From contig NZ_MRCB01000017.1 of the NCBI RefSeq assembly GCF_001904635.1, positions 38,372 through 102,371 of the forward strand: DNA of 64,000 nucleotides. Direction: 5' to 3'. The position numbers were made by a program, and so were the translations under genes. Under the pieces are notes generated by a model. It made no database searches and was not told the origin of the DNA. It worked only from the letters and a program-made list of their open reading frames with translations. The stretch's first letter is position 1. Each line of letters opens with the position of its first letter. This document shows, piece after piece, positions 46,938 to 55,695 of the stretch. The DNA comes from Hydrococcus rivularis NIES-593 (GTDB lineage: Bacteria > Cyanobacteriota > Cyanobacteriia > Cyanobacteriales > Microcystaceae).

Positions 46938-48878
46938 CTAGTTTTCAGATTCTGTCGAACTCATGTTGTTTATCCTTCGCTTTTTGGAAACACCCCTCTT
47001 GGTTTTTGACTGAGAAGATTTGGGAGGATAAGCGAGAAGAAGTTGTTGAAGACAGGCGATTCCTTCAGAAGTCCAATAGTATCGCTTTCTGGCATCGATA
47101 TAATAATGGCTTCCTTCGATAAATTGAGAGGAGTATTTCGCTTTGGTCTGAATAATCCACTCAGGAGTCACCTTCATGCGTCGGCTAACTTCTTTAGTTG
47201 GCAATGAAGATGGTGGGATAGGATCGGCTTTCTGCTCTGAATGCAAGCGGTGTAGTTGGCGAATGCCTGCCTTCGTCCAGCGAATTGCGCCTTCATCGTC
47301 TTTAAAATAATGAGTTCCTTGACAAAATCGGTCTGAGAACCGATAGCGTTGACGATGACACCAGGTTGCGGAACAACCGAGTTGAGAGGCGATTTCGTGA
47401 GTTGTCCAAGTTTTCGGTTCGAGCTGAGTTTTCAGTCTTTCGATCAGATCCTCAAGAGCATCAGTTAGCTTTAACTGGAACGCCTGAAACTGCTCAATCC
47501 CTCTCCGATATGCAAGGGTAGAAGTTTGCTGTAAATCTCCCCTAGTTTTCTCAACCCAACTTAGGAAGTTATCGGCTTTTTTCTCGATCGCAGTTTTGCT
47601 CTCAGTAGGCGGAGAATTTACTAAGATCTGAGTCTGAGGCGAGCTAGCTTTATAAGGACGAGGATCCCATCTTAGCGCCTTGTTTGATGAGGGAGTTGGC
47701 GAGCGAAGTTCGGGAGCTAATATTTCTTCGGTCTTCTCCTCAGACTTTTGCTCTGTATCAAGGGCAGAAATTAACCTTTCCTTACCAGTGTGATGAGAGG
47801 TATTCCGAGATAACCAATCTTTTCCTTTCTGCCAAAGAAGCAAGGGATTAATCGGGGAGGGCGAATTAAGATTTAGTTTCTCAGATAAGTCTTCTCTTCG
47901 ATGCAAAACTATCGATTCGTCGTTCGATAAAACTCGTGCGAGAGAAGGAATTTTTCTAAACTCTTTTACCTGACAAATTGTTTTTAATTTCTTGGCTAAA
48001 GTAGGAAGCGGAGCAGAAAGATGGGACAGGGATTTAAAGATTTCTGCTTGCTGAGGATTTTGGAAATCCGAACGAGAAAATAGCAGCCCTTCTCGCTCGT
48101 CTAGTCGATACATTTCCCATAGTTTCTTATCTTCTGCCAAAGCCAAAATAGAAAGATAGATAACTAGCTGAGAGAAAAAATCAATTTCTAGACATCTTTT
48201 TTCTAGCGATTTTCTCAGAGGATGCTGATAATCAGAAAGCCCTTTAATATTGTCATCAGAAGTATCTCCCGAAAAGTAAAGGCTATCATAATCGATTAAT
48301 TTAAGCGTCAAGCCATCAAAGCGATTAACTATTAGAATATTTCCGTGCTGCAAATCTCCATGAGCGATACCACTCTCTAAAAAGTCTTGAGATAGCTTTA
48401 ACCAGCGATCGGCTAAAGATTTTAAAAGGTGCTTTTTACCCAGATTTGCTTTAAGAAATTTTTTGAGATTCTCGCCTTCTACCCATTCCATTTTAAGAAT
48501 AGGATAGACATTGCCAAGAACTCTAATTCCCTCTTCTAAAAGAGAAAAATCGACAAAATAAGAGTGACAAGCGTTATTTTTTAGACGGCTCAGCGCTTTT
48601 TTGTAATGATTTATCGCATCAAAATTACTGCGATAGAAGCATCTAATTGCCCAGACTTTTCTAGGAGAAAAAGTTTCATATTTAAAGGCTATGGCAAAAC
48701 TCCCAGAAGCCGACCAAATCTCTCTAGTTCCGTCGGGTTTAATTCTTTCTACTGCTTTTCCTGCTATTAAACTCGAATCCAGGTCTCGCTCGATTAGCGT
48801 TCTCGGATCTTTTTTGCGAAAGGCAAACTGAGGATTGCGAATCGAACTAAAGTAATCCGAACGACTTGGATATTTCAT
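46938..48878 (-). CDS. Protein kinase with twin C-terminal helix-turn-helix modules (triad member 3)
   Basis: The kinase fold spans about residues 30-300. The catalytic loop HGDLQHGN has Asp175 and Asn180 and the DFG-equivalent is DYD (Asp196). The usual VAIK lysine position reads Arg79 in WAIRCF. A disordered, Pro/Ser-rich linker leads to two tandem ~54-residue repeats (492-545 and 560-613) that align without gaps: EIASQLGCSATWCHR with EVSRRMKVTPEWIIQ, and IRWTKAGIRQL with YYWTSEGIACL. They look like winged HTH domains. The last ~30 residues are basic. I chose the ATG at 48878 for its GAGGGG Shine-Dalgarno sequence; ATG codons at 48905 and 48911 are alternatives. It is the third gene of the vWA-PP2C-kinase triad. 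Confidence 0.8.
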   Translation of the reverse strand: MKYPSRSDYFSSIRNPQFAFRKKDPRTLIERDLDSSLIAGKAVERIKPDGTREIWSASGSFAIAFKYETFSPRKVWAIRCFYRSNFDAINHYKKALSRLKNNACHSYFVDFSLLEEGIRVLGNVYPILKMEWVEGENLKKFLKANLGKKHLLKSLADRWLKLSQDFLESGIAHGDLQHGNILIVNRFDGLTLKLIDYDSLYFSGDTSDDNIKGLSDYQHPLRKSLEKRCLEIDFFSQLVIYLSILALAEDKKLWEMYRLDEREGLLFSRSDFQNPQQAEIFKSLSHLSAPLPTLAKKLKTICQVKEFRKIPSLARVLSNDESIVLHRREDLSEKLNLNSPSPINPLLLWQKGKDWLSRNTSHHTGKERLISALDTEQKSEEKTEEILAPELRSPTPSSNKALRWDPRPYKASSPQTQILVNSPPTESKTAIEKKADNFLSWVEKTRGDLQQTSTLAYRRGIEQFQAFQLKLTDALEDLIERLKTQLEPKTWTTHEIASQLGCSATWCHRQRYRFSDRFCQGTHYFKDDEGAIRWTKAGIRQLHRLHSEQKADPIPPSSLPTKEVSRRMKVTPEWIIQTKAKYSSQFIEGSHYYIDARKRYYWTSEGIACLQQLLLAYPPKSSQSKTKRGVSKKRRINNMSSTESEN

Positions 48879-48933
48879 CCCTTTTAACCCCTCACGCGAT
48901 CGCATTAACATCAAGATCGTTATTCAATCTTAA

Positions 48934-49755
48934 TTAATCAGATTCCGCAGATGGCTCCAGGGTTGCAATGTCTTGCCAAATATCTATCTCTTGGCGAACC
49001 TCTTCAAGAATCTTAATTAATGCCATCGTTGTATCGTCGTTTTTAATCAGATTTTTTTGTCTGAGCTGAGCGATCGCCCTGATAAAATCATTTTGTTCTT
49101 TTAGCTCAAAACATTTTTTCCATGCTTCGCCTCGCTCTTCATAATCTGTCAGAAGCCACTGGGAAAATGCATCCGTCGCCAGCAAAAAAATATCTCCATT
49201 CTCATAGCTGCCTTCTTCAAATTGAGGAGGAAATGAAGAGTATTCGGGAAGGCTTTCAAAACATTGAGTCGTTCTCTTAAACGATTGAGAACTCTTGAGG
49301 GGAAAGGCGAGGAGATTATCCCCATTTCTATCTAGCTTAAATAAACAACTATCTCCCACAGCTACGGCTTGCCATTTTCCCCCGCCTGAAGCCTTCGATT
49401 TTTGCAGCCTTAACCCAATGAAAGTAGCAGAACCCCGATTTTTAATTTGCGATCCCCCTTGCCACCATGCCCGATTGGGAGACTTGAGTTTCGCCAAATA
49501 GTATTGTCGCCATTGCTCTTGGGCTGGTTTTAACCATTCCTGATAAGACTGCTGAATCTGTTCGATAGGATCGTCCTGACTTTGACAGAAAGATTTAACC
49601 AAAATTTCTGCCCACTGACTCGGATATAAAGAAGACCCAGCTCCATCTGAGAGGGCAATTAAACTCCCATCCGGGCTGGTTTCAAATCGATCTTGATTGG
49701 TTTTCTCAGCTTCCCCAATTTTCGGCAGAGAAAACGCTAAAATTTCATGGCTCAT
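48934..49755 (-). CDS. PP2C-like Ser/Thr protein phosphatase (triad member 2)
   Basis: The 273-residue protein has the metal-binding motifs of PP2C phosphatases: NQDRFE near residue 20, LSDGAGSSLYP, GSATFIGL, AVGDSCLFKL, LATDAFSQWL and the late NDDTTMAL. It should remove phosphate from Ser/Thr residues set by the adjacent kinase. It lacks membrane segments. Its start is 6 bp after the vWA gene stop, so the two are tightly co-translated, and the kinase gene follows 55 bp downstream. This arrangement fits the TerY-P type triad. Confidence 0.85.
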   Translation of the reverse strand: MSHEILAFSLPKIGEAEKTNQDRFETSPDGSLIALSDGAGSSLYPSQWAEILVKSFCQSQDDPIEQIQQSYQEWLKPAQEQWRQYYLAKLKSPNRAWWQGGSQIKNRGSATFIGLRLQKSKASGGGKWQAVAVGDSCLFKLDRNGDNLLAFPLKSSQSFKRTTQCFESLPEYSSFPPQFEEGSYENGDIFLLATDAFSQWLLTDYEERGEAWKKCFELKEQNDFIRAIAQLRQKNLIKNDDTTMALIKILEEVRQEIDIWQDIATLEPSAESD

Positions 49756-49761
49756 GAAATC

Positions 49762-50613
49762 TCATCCGCGAAACTCCGCTTTCGTCCCGATTTCTAACAA
49801 TTGAATCAGGGTTTCTAGTTTAGCTTTATAGACGAAGCCTCTGGCATAGGGCGAAGGGTTCCATCCGGCAGCGGCAGCTCGTTCTAGCATCAGTGGAGGC
49901 AATTCGCTGGAAATCTCAAACAAAAAGCGGGCGTAGCTATCTCCCTTGGGTAACTGTTCGGGAGAGGCGGGGAGGATGACTTCCGCTTCTGCCCCGTCAG
50001 AAATATGGGCGTTGAGTAACAAGGTTTTTCCATCTTCTGTCTCTAGCTGAGCTAGGGCTTCGGCAGCCGCTTTCGCCTTGGGGAGAGAGTTAGCTTCTCC
50101 ATCGGTAATGTTAATTACTACAGGAGGAAAGCTTGACGGATGACCGTTAATCCACTCGCGGACTAATGTGCCAGCCATGGCAAACGCTTCCGCCATCGGA
50201 GTTTCTCCAACTGCTGCTGGTTCGATCCAGATGGGAAATTGGTCGTCGATTTCTACTAATCCCCCAGCCCCATCCGAAACTTTCCGTTTGATAGTTTCTA
50301 TTCGCAGACAGTGTTCGGTTAATTCTTGTATAGTTACCACTGGCTTAGTAGCTAGCGCTCCCGAAAACGCATTGACGACGGGTTCTTCCATCTGTCCGTA
50401 ACCCAAAACGGAGATGTCGCAGCTATTTTTGATTTCTTCTCCGTCAGTACAAGCTAAGACGGTCTCTCGGAGGACGCGATTAACTGCTGTGGCACATTCT
50501 TTAGCTTTGGTTCCCGCCCCCGGTCCGAATGGGTAACACATGGAAAAAGAGCGATCGATGAGGATAACTAGGTATCCTGGCGTTGCTCGACTGATTTCTT
50601 GGATATAAGGCAT
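49762..50613 (-). CDS. vWA-domain protein, TerY-like (triad member 1)
   Basis: The 283-residue protein is a von Willebrand factor A domain with an intact metal-ion-dependent adhesion site: DRSFSM (D-x-S-x-S), the Thr in AVGETPMAEA and the Asp in VINITDGEAN. vWA domains of the TerY group sit in a conserved triad with PP2C and kinase genes, and often near tellurite- or stress-response genes; none of those ter genes is in this window. It is the first gene of the triad, 6 bp ahead of the phosphatase. It is cytoplasmic, with no signal peptide. Confidence 0.85.
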   Translation of the reverse strand: MPYIQEISRATPGYLVILIDRSFSMCYPFGPGAGTKAKECATAVNRVLRETVLACTDGEEIKNSCDISVLGYGQMEEPVVNAFSGALATKPVVTIQELTEHCLRIETIKRKVSDGAGGLVEIDDQFPIWIEPAAVGETPMAEAFAMAGTLVREWINGHPSSFPPVVINITDGEANSLPKAKAAAEALAQLETEDGKTLLLNAHISDGAEAEVILPASPEQLPKGDSYARFLFEISSELPPLMLERAAAAGWNPSPYARGFVYKAKLETLIQLLEIGTKAEFRG

Positions 50614-50770
50614 GGCAGTAGCACGTCTTGTCTGTTACGCTTCTGGGAAGAGGTAAGTTATTATCTTCCTAGTAGTCAGAAATTGAGTCAAATTTACTAC
50701 TTTTTGTTCCATTCCTATCAATCAGACCCCGATCGCGCCGAACGATTAATTGATAGAATCTAACAGCTAA

Positions 50771-52741
50771 TTGCTCGCTCCTGCATTTACATTGAGTCAG
50801 TCTCCGTTTGCTCGATTTCAACCTATAGCCGCGATCGCAACTACTCCTAAAGCGGCTCAACTTCTACAAACTCTCTCTCAAAGCACGGGTGCAACCCTTT
50901 GGGTACCCGGATCTCTCGCTTCTATAGAAAACGCCCAGATTTATACGAGTTCGCTCAAAGACCAGATTGCCTCAATTTGGCACGAATATCGAGCTTTTGT
51001 CTTTTGTCTCGCGACTGGGGCAGTCGTGCGAGCGATCGCGTCTTTAGTTGAGGATAAATCCCGCGATCCGGCTGTTATCGTCATCGATCGAGACAGTCGT
51101 TTTGTCATCAGTTTGTGTAGCGGTCATCAAGGCGGTGCTGACGAACTCGCTCGATTAATTGCCCATCAGCTAGACGCAACTCCCGTTTTAACGGGCGCGT
51201 CGGCTAGTTTAAATTTGCCAGGAATCGATATTTTGGGATTGCCGTTTGGGTGGCGCCAAGGCAGTGGCGATTGGACAAAGGTAAGTGCCGCAATTTCTCG
51301 CCGGGAAACGGTACAAGTCATCCAGGAAGTCGGTTCGACCCTGTGGCAAGCGCATTTGCCACAGGGTCATTCTTTCTATTTCGGCTTTCCAGACGATCGC
51401 GAATCGATTTCGCCCAAAGCGCGCGTCTGGATTAGCGCCACGAAACGACAATTTTCTCCCGATGCAGACATTCCCAAAGTGCAATGGCATCCCAGAGTCT
51501 TATGGGTAGGGATAGGATGCGAGCGAGGAACGTCGAGACAACTGATTGAAGTGGCGATCGCGCAAGTCTGCCAGCACTATCATTTAGCCACCGAAGCGAT
51601 CGCTGGAATTGCGACTATCGATCTCAAAGCCGACGAACCGGGAATATTAGAATACTGCCGCGATCGCAATTTGCCCTTAAAAACCTTTCCTGCCGATAGC
51701 CTCCGCCAGGTTAGCACTCCCAACCCTTCTAGTATAGTCGAGCGAGAAGTCGGAACTCCTAGCGTAGCCGAAGCCGCAGCCATTTTGGGAGGACTTGGGG
51801 AAGTCGGAAGTCGGAGGACGGAGGACAAGGGGACTAGGAGACGGGGAAACGGGGAGACGGGGAGACAATTAACTACTAACTACTCCAAAATCCAAAATCC
51901 TCTAATCGTTCCCAAGCAAATCGTTAAATTAGAGGGCGAACCGGGAGCAGTTACAGTCGCGATCGCGCTTTCGGAACTAGAATATACCGGGCGCACGGGG
52001 CAATTATTGCTGGTTGGGACTGGCCCGGGCAATTTAGAGCAAATGACGCCAGCCGCCAAAACAGCCGTAACTGGCGCAGATGCAGTCATTGGCTACTCTC
52101 TCTATCTCGAACTCATTCAACCGCTGCTGCGTCCCGGACAAATCGTCGAATCGCTTCCCATTACCCAAGAAAAACAGCGGGCACAACGGGCGATCGAATT
52201 GGCGCAGTGGGGATTAACGGTTGCCGTCGTCTCCTCTGGGGATTGCGGGATTTATGGGATGGCAGGATTGGTGATGGAAGAACTGCAAGCGCTAGGATGG
52301 AATGGTAAGATACCCAAAGTAGAAGTTTTTCCGGGAATTACGGCTGTCGTTGCCGCAGCAGCTAGGGTAGGCGCGCCGCTAATGCACGATTTTTGCACGA
52401 TTAGCTTAAGCGACCTTTTGACTCCTTGGGATGTTATCGAAAAGCGCCTCGAAGCCGCTGCCGCAGGCGATTTTGTCACGGCGCTGTACAATCCGCGATC
52501 GCAAACTCGCACTCAACAAATTATTACCGCTCGAGGGATTTTCTTGAAACACCGCAATCCCAATACACCAGTCGCCCTAGTACGTTCGGTTTATCGTTCC
52601 GACGAACAGATCTCCCTGACAACCTTAGATAAAATGTTAGAGTTTCCAATCGACATGTTGACAACTGTTATTATTGGCAACCGCAGCACTCGCCGCCATG
52701 CCGATTGGATGATTACTCCGCGAGGCTATTCAGTCAGCTGA
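50771..52741 (+). CDS. cobJ: CbiG-CobJ fusion, precorrin-3B C17-methyltransferase
   Basis: The N-terminal ~330 residues are CbiG-like (FVFCLATGAVVRAIASLVEDK, SGHQGGADELARLIAH, WVGIGCERGTSRQLIEVAI), the enzyme that opens the lactone ring of cobalt-precorrin-5A in anaerobic cobalamin synthesis. The C-terminal ~260 residues are CobJ/CbiH (GTGPGNLEQMTP, ITQEKQRAQRAIELA, VSSGDCGIYGMAGL, TALYNPRSQTR). Such fusions are usual in cyanobacteria. The joining stretch (residues ~343-378) is translated low-complexity repeat DNA. No ATG starts the frame; TTG at 50771 is the most upstream initiator and another TTG lies at 50792. No B12 riboswitch is seen upstream. Confidence 0.9.
   Translation: MLAPAFTLSQSPFARFQPIAAIATTPKAAQLLQTLSQSTGATLWVPGSLASIENAQIYTSSLKDQIASIWHEYRAFVFCLATGAVVRAIASLVEDKSRDPAVIVIDRDSRFVISLCSGHQGGADELARLIAHQLDATPVLTGASASLNLPGIDILGLPFGWRQGSGDWTKVSAAISRRETVQVIQEVGSTLWQAHLPQGHSFYFGFPDDRESISPKARVWISATKRQFSPDADIPKVQWHPRVLWVGIGCERGTSRQLIEVAIAQVCQHYHLATEAIAGIATIDLKADEPGILEYCRDRNLPLKTFPADSLRQVSTPNPSSIVEREVGTPSVAEAAAILGGLGEVGSRRTEDKGTRRRGNGETGRQLTTNYSKIQNPLIVPKQIVKLEGEPGAVTVAIALSELEYTGRTGQLLLVGTGPGNLEQMTPAAKTAVTGADAVIGYSLYLELIQPLLRPGQIVESLPITQEKQRAQRAIELAQWGLTVAVVSSGDCGIYGMAGLVMEELQALGWNGKIPKVEVFPGITAVVAAAARVGAPLMHDFCTISLSDLLTPWDVIEKRLEAAAAGDFVTALYNPRSQTRTQQIITARGIFLKHRNPNTPVALVRSVYRSDEQISLTTLDKMLEFPIDMLTTVIIGNRSTRRHADWMITPRGYSVS
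51800..51900. repeat. Spacer-type low-complexity repeats inside the CbiG-CobJ frame
   Basis: The tract contains AAGTCGGAAGTCGG, GGGGAGACGGGGAGAC, AACTACTAACTACT and CCAAAATCCAAAATCC in succession. The same motif types occur in the non-coding DNA at 61260-61335 (as GACTTCC and CTCCCC runs on the other strand). Here they are translated in frame. Confidence 0.75.
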
Positions 52742-52841
52742 TGGAATGACTAAGTCTACAATGAAATAAAAGCAACGATCGCAAGGATCGTCAGAGAACA
52801 AATATCGTTTATCAAGCTGGTAACTGGTAACTGTTAACTGG

Positions 52842-53798
52842 ATGACCGAAACCTCTCAAATAATTCAATTGCCCAGTAGTGAAAGCGCAATCTCCTTAGC
52901 CGGAATTAAAGACGAAAATCTAAAATTTCTCTCTCGTCATACGGGAGCCAATTTAGTGTTGCGAGGTCAAGAATTGCTCGTTTATGGCGAAGAAAAACTG
53001 GTAGAACGCGCCCTGCAAATCGTGCGATCGCTCAAACCTTATTGGCAAGAAGCCAAAACCATCTCTCAACCCGATCTGATAACTGCCTTTCAAGCGCTGG
53101 ATACGGGACGGACAGAAGAATATCAGGACTTACAACAAAATGTCCTCGCTCGCACGCGACGGGGAGAATTAATTCGAGCCAAAACCTTTCGCCAGCGCCA
53201 GTATATCAAAGCGATTCAAACCCACGATATCACGTTTTGCATCGGTCCGGCGGGGACGGGAAAAACTTTTCTAGCAGCCGTTTTAGCGGTACAAGCACTG
53301 CTGAACAATCAATGCGATCGCCTGATTCTCACTCGTCCGGCAGTAGAAGCGGGAGAAAAACTGGGTTTCCTGCCGGGAGATTTGCAACAGAAAGTCAATC
53401 CTTTTTTACGTCCTCTCTACGATGCGCTTTATGAATTCATCGATCCCGAAAAAATTCCCGATCTCATCGAAAGAGGCAAAATTGAGGTCGCACCGCTTGC
53501 CTACATGCGGGGACGCACATTAAGCAACGCTTTTGTCATCGTCGATGAAGCACAAAATACCACGCCAGCACAACTGAAAATGGTGCTAACTCGGCTGGGA
53601 TTTGGTTCGCGGATGGTGGTGACGGGAGATATTACCCAAATCGATTTACCCAGCCATCAAGATTCGGGATTAGTTGTGGCAAGTAGAATTCTGCGATCGG
53701 TAGAAGGCATCGCTTTCTGTCAATTCACGCAAGCAGATGTGGTTCGCCATCCTTTGGTGCAAAGAATCGTCGAAGCTTACGAAAAATATGAAAAGTAA
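52842..53798 (+). CDS. PhoH family ATPase
   Basis: The 318-residue protein has a small N-terminal KH-like region (LKFLSRHTGANLVLRGQELLVYG) and a P-loop ATPase domain with Walker A GPAGTGKTF and Walker B VIVDEAQN. PhoH proteins are RNA-linked ATPases, sometimes induced by phosphate starvation. The length agrees with cyanobacterial members. The ATG at 52842 follows a run of TAACTG repeats. No phosphate-regulatory site was recognised upstream. Confidence 0.9.
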   Translation: MTETSQIIQLPSSESAISLAGIKDENLKFLSRHTGANLVLRGQELLVYGEEKLVERALQIVRSLKPYWQEAKTISQPDLITAFQALDTGRTEEYQDLQQNVLARTRRGELIRAKTFRQRQYIKAIQTHDITFCIGPAGTGKTFLAAVLAVQALLNNQCDRLILTRPAVEAGEKLGFLPGDLQQKVNPFLRPLYDALYEFIDPEKIPDLIERGKIEVAPLAYMRGRTLSNAFVIVDEAQNTTPAQLKMVLTRLGFGSRMVVTGDITQIDLPSHQDSGLVVASRILRSVEGIAFCQFTQADVVRHPLVQRIVEAYEKYEK

Positions 53799-53859
53799 GA
53801 AGAAATAAAAACTATCAAGGCTTTCCTGAGATTCCTGGTTATGCCTTATGGTATTACTT

Positions 53860-54096
53860 TCAAACTAATAATGAATGCTCAATAAGAAGATTCAGCGATC
53901 GCTTATCGTAGAGTTGTGCTGACTTGAAGCGAATAGCACAGTCAGTCAGAGCGAAGGTTAAAAAAGCGATCGGCGAAATCAGTATCTTGAGAGTTGGATC
54001 GGCAACGAGATAAGTATGGGTACTAGATTCGCGATCGAAGAGTTGGCGGAATAGCATCATGAGTTGCCAGTTATCAGGAATTCTACCATTTTTCAT
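53860..54096 (-). pseudogene. Truncated start of an MBL-fold hydrolase (ETHE1-like)
   Basis: Residues 14-36 of this frame (53989-54057) read MLFRQLFDRESSTHTYLVAD, the usual beginning of cyanobacterial ETHE1/persulfide-dioxygenase-like MBL hydrolases. The sequence then loses similarity before the metal motif HxHxDH, and no such motif occurs in the remaining 42 residues. It is therefore a remnant, not an enzyme. The extension before residue 14 is also unlike the family. Confidence 0.55.
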
Positions 54097-54135
54097 TCAT
54101 TAATGACACAGATAGTCGATCGCCCTCACCCCTAA

Positions 54136-54160
54136 CCCCTCTCCCTATTTGGGAGAGGGG
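54136..54160. repeat. Hairpin repeat with perfect 10-bp stem
   Basis: CCCCTCTCCC (54136-54145) and GGGAGAGGGG (54151-54160) flank the loop TATTT. Upstream CCCTCACCCCTAA completes a spacer repeat common in cyanobacterial genomes; the same C-rich start recurs at the window's right edge near 63973. Confidence 0.7.
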
Positions 54161-54320
54161 AGAAGAATGTAGATCGTGACTAATGAAAACTGGTATTAGT
54201 TGACTGGAGTAACAAGTTTTTTTCTTTATATCACTATATTGCTATATAGCAATAAGAAATAGATTTTGCCTACCTGAAAAAGACTTTACGGTTCTCCAGA
54301 CAAGATGAGAGGATAAAACC

Positions 54321-55118
54321 GTGCATAACTCTCAAAGCTACTTGTACTCGATGATACCTGCCAAAACGTTTACAGTCGATGCCCTCTCGGTATGCGTTTA
54401 TAATTCTGAATCCGAACTAGCCCAAGGGGCAGCCCGGATCGGAAAAGAATATTTGCAAGCAGTTTTAGGGCAAAAAGAAACGGCTGCCGTTATTTTAGCC
54501 ACGGGAAATTCACAGATTCAGTTTTTGAAGGCATTAATTGCTTTGGGAGGAGTAGACTGGAGTCGCATTATCCTGTTTCATTTGGACGAATATTTAGGAA
54601 TTGAAGCCGACTCGACTGGCAGTTTTCGTTATTACTTGCGCGAAAGGGTAGAAAAGCAAGTTAAACCCGCACAATTTCACTACATTCAAGGCGATGCGCT
54701 AGAACCGTTAGCCGAGTGCGATCGCTATGCGAAACTATTGATGGCACAACCGATCGACCTTTGTTTATTGGGAGTCGGACAAAACGGACACCTCGCTTTC
54801 AACGAACCAGAGGTCGCAGATTTTCACGATCCTCGCCGAGTCAAATTGGTTAAGTTAGCCCTCCAGACGCGCCTAGCGCAAGTAAAGCAAAGATACTTCC
54901 CCTATCTCGAAGCCGTACCGCAGTACGCTTTCACCGTGACTATTCCCATGTTGGCTTCGGCACAAAAAATTATCTGTCTTGCCCCTGGCTTGGACAAAGC
55001 TTCTATAATCAAGAAAATGCTCACAGAATCGATAAGTCCAGCTTGTCCCGCTTCAGTCCTTCGTCAACACGCCAACGCTAGCCTATTTCTAGAGAAGAAT
55101 TTAGCCAGTTTACTTTGA
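54321..55118 (+). CDS. nagB: Glucosamine-6-phosphate deaminase family protein (NagB-like)
   Basis: The NagB/6PGL-fold protein of 265 residues has ATGNSQIQFLKAL at the phosphate site, the general-base loop FHLDEYLG (Asp89) and GVGQNGHLAFNEPEV with His157 and Glu162. E. coli NagB has Asp141 where this protein has Asn155, so full deaminase activity is not assured. NagB converts glucosamine-6-phosphate to fructose-6-phosphate and ammonia. The GTG at 54321 has a GAGAGG Shine-Dalgarno sequence; an ATG at codon 11 (54351) is an alternative. No other amino-sugar gene is adjacent. Confidence 0.8.
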   Translation: MHNSQSYLYSMIPAKTFTVDALSVCVYNSESELAQGAARIGKEYLQAVLGQKETAAVILATGNSQIQFLKALIALGGVDWSRIILFHLDEYLGIEADSTGSFRYYLRERVEKQVKPAQFHYIQGDALEPLAECDRYAKLLMAQPIDLCLLGVGQNGHLAFNEPEVADFHDPRRVKLVKLALQTRLAQVKQRYFPYLEAVPQYAFTVTIPMLASAQKIICLAPGLDKASIIKKMLTESISPACPASVLRQHANASLFLEKNLASLL

Positions 55119-55191
55119 ATGTTGAGAGTTAGTGGTTAATGGTTATTAGTTAGTAGTTAATCGTTTTGTTAGCCTGTTATCCTGCCCAAAT

Positions 55192-55695
55192 CTAAAATTC
55201 ATAGTAAGGATTGTATGGAAGATCGGTATTTCCATAATCAATTCCCATTTTGTGTAGCTCTGAGGTTATTTGACTTCTATGATGTGTTTGATGGTTAAAC
55301 ATTTGCACGTAATAGAAGGCTCTGGATACTCTTCTATTTCTATTCAATCTCTCACTCCAAAACTCAAAGATCTCATCGAGCCAAGCCTGAGAACATCCTT
55401 GAGATTCTTTAACAAGTTTTTCGTCAAACTCAAAACGTGCAGATTTTAATTTACTATACTCAGGATATGGGATGAAGTTTGGATCGAATTTGGGAAGAGT
55501 TTTCGTATAAATGAAAGAATGAATAGTTTCATCTACATTAATAATGTGATTCAGAGTTTTAAAGATTGAATCGAAAAACATTTCCCTATTCAAACGGAGT
55601 CGATCGTCACTCAACTCATCACAAATTTTAAAAAGGCTTTCGTTCTGCCACTTGTTATATAGAGCCATTATTTCTAAGAAGTTTGAAGTAATCAT
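55192..55695 (-). CDS. DinB family protein
   Basis: This four-helix-bundle protein has the metal-binding His residues of the DinB fold: one in KTLNHIINVDE and two in MFNHQTHHRSQITSELH. DinB-like proteins include thiol transferases and damage-induced proteins; a specific role is not inferable. The ATG at 55695 is chosen over the TTG at 55704. It is isolated, with long TTAGTGG-type spacer repeats on its left side. Confidence 0.85.
   Translation of the reverse strand: MITSNFLEIMALYNKWQNESLFKICDELSDDRLRLNREMFFDSIFKTLNHIINVDETIHSFIYTKTLPKFDPNFIPYPEYSKLKSARFEFDEKLVKESQGCSQAWLDEIFEFWSERLNRNRRVSRAFYYVQMFNHQTHHRSQITSELHKMGIDYGNTDLPYNPYYEF

Noticed and set aside
50614..50770. Possible cobalamin riboswitch upstream of the CbiG-CobJ gene
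   Set aside because: No B12-box-like GCCACTG sequence or matching folds seen in the 157-bp spacer.
51800..51900. Tandem repeats as a CRISPR array
   Set aside because: The units are short and irregular, with no unique spacers of constant length, and they are inside an open frame. No array is seen anywhere in the window.
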